Below are positions 9,201 through 13,800 of a stretch of DNA of 13,800 nt, piece by piece (position 1 is the first letter of the stretch; each line of letters starts with the position of its first letter). Source of the stretch: Acanthamoeba lenticulata (taxonomy: Eukaryota; Discosea; Longamoebia; Acanthamoebidae); NCBI GenBank assembly GCA_002179805.1, contig NAVB01002339.1:1-13800 (forward strand), in the 5' to 3' direction. Below the pieces are notes generated by a model. That model was not told the origin of the DNA, searched no databases, and saw only the letters and a list, made by a program, of their open reading frames with translations. Position numbers and translations under genes: made by a program.

Positions 9201-9520
9201 TGAGAGATGCATACCATGAATTCGTTAAAGGTGATGCGATCATCGCCGTCGGTGTCGAGGTGCTGGACGAGAACCGGCAGTGCTTCGTCGCTGATCTGAT
9301 CAGCCCAGCTGGAAGACGGTGTGCGGGGACACGCATCGTCAGCGGTCTTCTTGTTGGATAGATGAAGGCGAAGGGTGTCGGCCACATACCCGAAGATCGA
9401 GAGCACTTCCTTGAGCTCATCGCAGGAGAGGTTGTCGTTTCCGTACTTGTCGGCGACGGTCTCCCAGGCCTCCCCGAGGTGTTCCTTAAACCGCAACGAC
9501 TTGCTCGTGCTAAGGCCCAT
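6297..9520 (-). CDS. Predicted N-myristoylated EF-hand protein with long coiled coil
   Basis: Ten exons, complement 9390-9520, 9215-9308, 8816-9138, 8625-8745, 8477-8548, 8346-8414, 8017-8265, 7803-7907, 7577-7723 and 6297-7472, all in phase, encode 828 aa. The N-terminus MGLSTSK fits an N-myristoylation signal (Gly2, Ser6). EF-hand loops: 24-35 (DKYGNDNLSCDE, atypical), 62-73 (DTDGDDRITFNE, canonical), 150-161 (DRDGDGRLERSE, canonical), and a degenerate one near 202-213. An acidic linker (86-135) separates the pairs. From about residue 250 to 680 the protein is a highly charged E/R/K/Q-rich coiled coil, followed by a low-complexity tail with an acidic patch (DDDEDDYAEDELEL). A Ca2+-regulated membrane tether or scaffold is inference; no named family was recognised. 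Exon boundaries within the coiled coil (8017, 7907) rest on frame choice rather than homology. Confidence 0.85.
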
Positions 9521-10088
9521 CTTGTCCTCTCTTGGGCACAAGCGCCAGGCAGCAGAGTAGCAGCAGCGGTTGTCACGCGCACCAATGAGCCCAGCAGACA
9601 AGAAAAGTCAAAGGAGAGGAAGAGGGAAGGGTGACGGAGGCGAGGTACAGCAGGGTTGTAGTGTTGGAGCGTTCGCGCTTAGGTCGAATCGTGCCCTGAG
9701 GTAGTGGTCATAACGTGAGTGGGAGCAGAGAAACAGAATCGCACAAGACTGGTTGGGGAATCATTCACCTCCATTGTGTTAATCTTTGGTTGTTTCAAGC
9801 TCCCGATTTAAATCAACTCAATCGACACGTGCATCCACAACGACAGCACTTCAAAAAGGCTGACAGCAACCAAGCTAAATGGGCAGATGCGGCTGCGATT
9901 GAAACGTTGATCGAGAGTGAGACGTCCTTCACACGCGTCCCGCCGGCACTCAAAATATTTTGCATAGTTGGCCATTATTTTTTTTTTTGTTAAGCTGCAA
10001 CACACGTAAAACACGCTTCTTTTATGTCCGAACGCCGCGAGCGACAGTGGCATTAAGTCACCTGTTCCTGGTTCGAAGGAAGGCGCGT
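9521..10088. other. Intergenic region between EF-hand gene start and eEF1B gene stop
   Basis: 568 bp upstream of the EF-hand gene (- strand) and downstream of the eEF1B gene (- strand). No supported gene on either strand; the open frames here show no family features. The part next to the EF-hand ATG is pyrimidine-rich on the - strand, with no clear TATA box. A 10-bp palindrome GATTTAAATC lies at 9805-9814 and a T run at about 9978-9989. Confidence 0.6.
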
Positions 10089-10601
10089 CTACTCGTTCAC
10101 GATCTTGGCCTTGTGAATGCCATAAAGGTCCACGCTCTGAACAAGGTTCTTGTTTGCGAGCATGAGGTCTCTGATGTCCTCCCAGTCTACTTGGTCATCC
10201 TTGATGATGCAGCCAATCCTCAACCTGTTGATACCGAAGCCCACGTCGTTCTTGGTGGCTACACAACAGGTTATGTTAGTTGGCAACTTTCGTTGGGAGG
10301 GCTAAGAAGGCCGTACAGAGAGTCCACTCGTCGATCCCTGCGGTCTTGATATTGCGCACCCACTTGTCCAGTTGGTCCAAGTCTGTTGTTGACACAACAA
10401 CGAGATAAGCCGTTTTGTCGCTTCAAAGGAAAGAGGCTCAACTGCCGTACCGGTGGTCTCAGTGGCGGGGCCGATCTCAAACTCAAGCAGTGTCCTGCCG
10501 TGAATCTTGAGCTTGTCCTGCTGCTTCTCACCGAGGAGGGTAGGCTTTTCGGCAAGCTTCTTGCCGCCCATACCGGTTCCTTGCTGCTGTGTGGTGGCCA
10601 T
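10089..10601 (-). CDS. Stand-alone eEF1B guanine-nucleotide-exchange (EF1_GNE) domain protein
   Basis: eEF1B-alpha/beta recharges the elongation factor eEF1A with GTP. Three exons, complement 10451-10601, 10317-10382 and 10089-10258 (introns 68 and 58 nt), give only 128 aa. Residues 1-35 are polar and Lys-rich. The GNE fold then appears in order: LLEFEIGPATETTDLDQL (where relatives have the LDVKPWDDETDM segment), DKWVRNIKTAGIDEW, GFGINRLRIGCIIKDDQV, and LVQSVDLYGIHKAKIVNE at the C-terminus. Relatives end in VQSMDVAAFNKI, whose last Lys enters the eEF1A Mg2+ site. Here a Lys is kept in GIHK, but the aromatic before it is replaced and six residues (AKIVNE) are added. The usual N-terminal GST-C-like domain and acidic linker (full length about 210-230 aa) are absent. 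A TATA-like box lies upstream at 10654-10648. Domain identity is good; exchange activity is inferred. Confidence 0.87.
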
Positions 10602-10647
10602 TGTGCTTCTTTGTTGTGAGTCTGTCCGGGCTCTGAGTGCGGAATCT

Positions 10648-10654
10648 CTTTATA
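10648..10654 (-). promoter_or_regulatory. TATA-like box of the eEF1B-like gene
   Basis: TATAAAG on the - strand ends 46 bp before the start codon at 10601. With a usual TATA-to-start spacing near 30 bp, the 5' UTR would be about 15-25 nt. Match by sequence and position only. Confidence 0.5.
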
Positions 10655-10889
10655 CTGGTGAGACTGCCCGTCATCCCAAAGCACCGCCGAGAGCTCGCGG
10701 AAGTGTGGTAGACCCACGGGCCAAACCTCTTCAGGCTGCTGTGGTGCCGAATGGCCTTCCCCATTCCATTGAACAGGCGCCAGCAAGTCCGCCAGTTTTT
10801 CACGCTGTTGCCTGACTAAATTATTATTTACACCATTTTTCTTGTTCCTTGTGCGGTGAAGGGGAACGAGGGAAAAGAGGCTTTTCCAA

Positions 10890-10897
10890 TTTAAAAG
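10890..10897 (+). promoter_or_regulatory. Possible TATA-like element of the tRNase Z gene
   Basis: TTTAAAAG lies 53 bp before the ATG at 10951, a spacing like that of the TATA elements of the eEF1B-like and SET genes. The match is imperfect. Confidence 0.3.
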
Positions 10898-10950
10898 AGC
10901 TGTCTGTTGGACCGGGCAAAGCAACCAAACAGCACCCGGCACCAGCAATA

Positions 10951-12455
10951 ATGAAGTCTGTGGTCTTTTTGGGCACTTCCGGTACTTGTTCCCCCTCCGC
11001 GCAGCGTGTTCGAACTTCCACTTACATCCCTCCTTGCCCTGCACAGCGGCAACACCGACCAAGTGCCGAAGCGTACCTACTCCGCCACAAGTAACCTGAG
11101 TGTTATCCTTTAATTCACCTTTTTTTCTTGCTGCGCCCGTGGTAGGTCACCAGCCACGGCGTACAATTCCTCAATGGGCGCGTTTGGTTACTTGACTGTG
11201 GCGAAGGTTCTTCCTTCGTTTCCTTTGGCCTCTCTTTTCCACTGCCGCTCACAAAGCTTGCACGCGTTGGTCCCGGGACAGGAACGCAGCACCAGATCGT
11301 CAAGTGCAATGACATCAAGGTGGGTCGGATCGACAACATCTTGATCACGCACCTGCATGGGGATCACTCTTTCGGCTTGCCTGGGTCTCACCTCCACCGT
11401 CCACGCCTTCCGCCTCAATGTCAACCGTTGACTCATCATCCAACCCACGCCTGTGCTCGATGCTCTGGTGATGCAGGCTGCTGGCCTCCATGTCTCTGAT
11501 TGCGGGAGACCGCAAGGAGCCCGTGCGATGTTTCGGCCCGGTGGGACTCGAACGCCTTATCCGCACGTCGCTCGAACTCAGCGCCACCTACATCACGTAC
11601 AAGCTCGAGGTTCATGCCGCTACCCGCTTTTTATTTATTTGTTTAATTTTTAATTATTTACTTATTTAATGGGAGCACAGATCATTGAGCTGGAGGAGGG
11701 CAAGGTGAGAGACCTAGGCGTGCTGGACGGCCACCGCCTGGTGGCCTACCCCATCGTGCACAAGGTGGCCTGCTTTGGCTTCGTGATCGAGGAGCCCGAA
11801 AAGCCTGGCCAGCTTGACGCCAAGAAGGCGGCGGCCTTGGGTGCCAAGGGCAAAGACATGGGCCTCCTCAAGGCCGGCAAGGACGTCACCCTCGCCGACG
11901 GCAGCGTAATCAAGGTAAGCCCCTACCATGGTGAAGATGGGATGCCTTAGCAGTGATGCACAAGCCTTGCTCACCACGGTGCCTCGATTTGCGCCAGGCC
12001 GCAGATCTCCTAAGCCCGCCGCGCAAGGGCAAGAAAGTGGTCCTCTTGGGCGACACCAGCGACGCCTCTTCGCTCGCCGAGGCCGCGAGAGGTTGCGACC
12101 TCATCGTGCACGAGGTACCCTCCTAGCGACACCCAATCACTGCCTTTTGGCCATCCAACGTTGCCATGGGGCTGAGACACACAACGCAAAAATGGCCATC
12201 ATCTATCAGGCGACCTACGACAGCAGCCTGGAGCAAAAGGCTGTGGAGGGTGGCCACTCGACGAGCAGCATGGCGGGCAGGTTTGCGCATAGCATCCGGG
12301 CCAAGAAGCTCGTGCTGCACCACTTCAGCATGCGCTACACCACAGCCAACGAGGAGGGCGAGCTCGGCGTCGCCGATCTGGTGCAGGAGGCGCAGAAGGA
12401 GTGCCCGCAGACTGCGGTTCTTGCCGCTGACGACTTCTCAGTGTTCGATATTTGA
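10951..12455 (+). CDS. tRNase Z (ribonuclease Z), short form, complete
   Basis: This metallo-beta-lactamase-fold endonuclease removes 3' trailers from pre-tRNAs. Eight exons, 10951-10981, 11047-11090, 11146-11206, 11282-11384, 11477-11609, 11681-11914, 11998-12114 and 12210-12455, give 322 aa, a usual length for the short (ELAC1/bacterial-type) form. Zinc ligands are all visible: THLHGDH (H69, H71, D73, H74), H151 in [12 protein letters not shown]221 in LLGDTSD and H279 in HHFSMRY. Other family marks are [39 protein letters not shown] and [10 protein letters not shown]. The insertion with [14 protein letters not shown] corresponds to the exosite/flexible-arm side of the family. No clear mitochondrial presequence is seen, so nuclear/cytosolic action is likely. 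It is divergent from the eEF1B-like gene. Exon 2 (11047-11090) is the least conserved part. Intron 5 carries a striking AT-rich block. Confidence 0.95.
11628..11670. repeat. AT-only block inside tRNase Z intron 5
   Basis: A 43-bp stretch built almost wholly of A and T with repeated TTATTTA/TTAATTT units sits in the 71-nt intron 11610-11680, between GC-rich exons. It may simply be the pyrimidine/branch region of the intron. Confidence 0.6.
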
Positions 12456-13092
12456 GGCGATGATGAACATGTTTTTGCCGCTGCACGTCACTGGCCGAGT
12501 AGGAAAGTTGTGAAGAAAAGGACCTTGGCACTGCGGCTTCTTGTGTGCGGGCTCGGGGGAGTGCGCTGCTCGTACACGAGGAAACGCACAACCACAGAAA
12601 TCGCCTCGGTGGCTCGCTGAAGCGTAGGAGACAACGGCAAGGCCGTCCGGCATTGGACTGCGGCACCCAATGGCCAAATAGAGAGGAATTCCTCTTTTAC
12701 TTTCCGATATTGCCCTCGAGTGCTGGTGGCCAACAGCAGTTCGGCAACGGCAGCGCTCACTCACACAGGGCCACAAACAACCACCCACCTCACGCTACAC
12801 CTCTCTCTACCCGAGACCCTCACCCTACAGCATTAAAGCTGAACCACAACGAAACGAGCGCGCCGAAAACCTGACGAGACCAGAAAGAACGAAGAGGAAG
12901 AAGTGAAGACTTGGAGGAACCCACCGCTGTAATAACACGACCTCCACCTCTTCCCCTTCAAGAAGCGTCAGGCGCTCTAGTTACCCACCAACTGCAAAGG
13001 GAGGGTTGTACAAACTGTAGATAGGCTGTATATATAGAGCCGAGCCACCGCGCCCCACAGACCAGCACTTACCACAGAAGAAGAAGAAGAAG
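12456..13092. other. Intergenic region between tRNase Z and the SET-domain gene
   Basis: 637 bp holding the tRNase Z 3' end and the SET gene promoter. Open frames on both strands here lack family motifs or plausible splice partners and are not called. The right half is C/A-rich with several CCACC/CACCT runs, then a TATA box at 13029-13036. No tRNA or repeat array is seen. Confidence 0.6.
13029..13036 (+). promoter_or_regulatory. TATA box of the SET-domain gene
   Basis: TATATATA lies 56 bp before the ATG at 13093. A start about 30 bp downstream would give a 5' UTR of roughly 30 nt that ends in an AAG-repeat purine run (13077-13092) and places a purine at -3. Confidence 0.65.
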
Positions 13093-13800
13093 ATGAGCGA
13101 AAGCAGTAACAACCAGTTTGCCGTGTGGAGGCCCAAACCTGAGGAAGCCGAGCACAACATCTACTGGGCGCTCAACCCCAAGGTCGAGCTGAGGATTTCG
13201 CCTATCCAGGGCGGTGGCCTCTTCGCCAAGCAAAAAATCTTTGCAGGTGAAGTCATCTGGGATGACTCCAGGTGCGCCCCTCGCGTTTGTCTTGTCGGTC
13301 GTCTACCAGGTTTTTATTCGTGTGCTTCGTGTTTTCTTTTTCTTTTTTTATTATTATTGTTGTTATTATTTTATGGACGAAGCGCTGAAAAACCGAACGT
13401 GGCCGCAGGTATGCGAACATCACCGAGTGGGAGCAGGTCTTCCCGAAAGGCGACCGCTACGTCGTGCACGAAGATGAACTCGACACGTACGTGCGTTTGT
13501 AGCTCGAATGGATTTTGTGGTGGTAGTAGTAGTAGTAGAAGGACTCACCCACGTGGTCGCGTTGTGCAGTTGGACTGATGCGCAGCGCGACTTCTTCCTC
13601 ACGTACGCGTATCAGGTATGTTGTTACTGCCTCTCGAGGCCATCCCCCTCCCCTACCCTCCTTCAATCCCTCTCCTCAACCCGTCACCTGTGCCACCCTC
13701 AAAAACAAACCATTGGGGGCTGGTACTGTGTGCATGGGGGATGATGAAGTGGGTCACTGCAGTGTCGGCCTAACCATCTGCACTACTTTCTGATTATTCT
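13093..13800 (+). CDS. SET-domain protein, N-terminal part (3'-partial)
   Basis: SET-domain enzymes methylate lysines from S-adenosylmethionine, on histones or other proteins. Exons 13093-13271, 13409-13486 and 13570-13615 (introns 137 and 83 nt) give the first 101 residues, with the third exon ending in phase 0 at a GTATGT donor. Residues 30-60 match the opening of a SET domain: LRISPIQGGGLFAKQKIFAGEVIW, with the G-x-G-L/V-F-A core and the GEVI strand. DELDTWTDAQRDFFLTYAYQ follows, like the helix and YAYQ-type segment seen in small amoebal and fungal SET proteins. The NHSCxPN and GEEL/Y motifs that complete the active site are not in the window. The next exon could not be placed: 13616-13800 is either one long intron or contains an exon after CTGCAG (13764). 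Start codon follows a TATA box and purine-rich leader. Target unknown. Confidence 0.78.
13331..13373. repeat. T-rich/TTA microsatellite in SET gene intron 1
   Basis: A T-rich stretch passes into ATT/TTG triplet repeats inside the 137-nt intron 13272-13408, the longest intron in the window. It is non-coding in the gene model. Confidence 0.7.
13517..13538. repeat. GTA/GTG triplet microsatellite in SET gene intron 2
   Basis: GTG/GTA triplets repeat about seven times within the 83-nt intron 13487-13569. It creates long spurious Val or Thr/Tyr runs in other frames. Confidence 0.75.

Larger units (their letters stand above)
10602..10950. promoter_or_regulatory. Divergent upstream region shared by eEF1B-like and tRNase Z genes
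   Basis: 349 bp separates the two start codons, which point away from each other. No convincing coding frame lies inside, so it must hold both promoters. TATA-like elements are visible on each side: TATAAAG on the - strand toward eEF1B and TTTAAAAG on the + strand toward tRNase Z. Confidence 0.65.

Noticed and set aside
10271..11062. 263-aa - strand open frame
   Set aside because: It covers the divergent promoter and overlaps both the eEF1B and tRNase Z exons in the wrong frame or strand; no motif was found.
11534..11560. Second tRNA T-arm-like sequence, antisense in tRNase Z (GTTCGAGTCCC on the - strand)
   Set aside because: It lies inside exon 5 and encodes the conserved [10 protein letters not shown] segment, so codon choice explains the likeness; no tRNA fold surrounds it.
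12545..12874. 109-aa + strand open frame and overlapping - strand frames after tRNase Z
   Set aside because: No domain, no plausible splice partners, and composition like the surrounding non-coding DNA.
1..13800. CRISPR arrays, transposons, integrated virus genes, operons with Shine-Dalgarno sites
   Set aside because: None seen. Spliced genes, TATA boxes and eukaryotic protein families show this is nuclear eukaryotic DNA.

Overview
The window reads as gene-dense nuclear DNA from a free-living unicellular eukaryote. The GC-rich exons, the many short GT-AG introns (38 inferred, 55-137 nt), the small intergenic gaps and the protein set fit Amoebozoa, most likely something close to Acanthamoeba. 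That assignment is inference, because no species marker is present. Each gene model was built by hand: open frames were joined at GT-AG boundaries, and the exon lengths were checked to keep phase and rebuild conserved protein families.

Layout: (1) 35-2135, + strand, the 3' part of a glycoside hydrolase family 3 beta-glucosidase-like gene, cut by the left edge. (2) 2237-9520, four co-oriented genes on the - strand. In transcription order these are a probably myristoylated EF-hand/coiled-coil protein (9520-6297), a short-chain dehydrogenase/reductase (6228-4733), an importin-alpha lacking the importin-beta-binding domain (4614-3105), and a small predicted mitochondrial protein, perhaps Coa1/Tim21-like (2887-2237). 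The gaps between them are only 68, 118 and 217 bp. (3) 10601-10089, - strand, a minimal stand-alone eEF1B guanine-exchange domain. (4) 10951-12455, + strand, a complete short-form tRNase Z that shares a 349-bp divergent upstream region with the eEF1B gene. (5) 13093 to the right edge, + strand, the start of a SET-domain protein behind a TATA box.

The genes do not form one pathway. Two themes stand out: translation (tRNA 3'-end processing and eEF1A recycling from a divergent pair) and compact tandem packing on the - strand. At the EF-hand/SDR junction, a possible 41-nt intron would delete the stop codon and join the two proteins in frame.

There is no CRISPR array, transposon, rRNA or complete tRNA. 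The best candidates for something undescribed are the possible EF-hand/coiled-coil/SDR read-through fusion, the importin-alpha without IBB, and the GNE-domain-only eEF1B. None can be proved from sequence alone.
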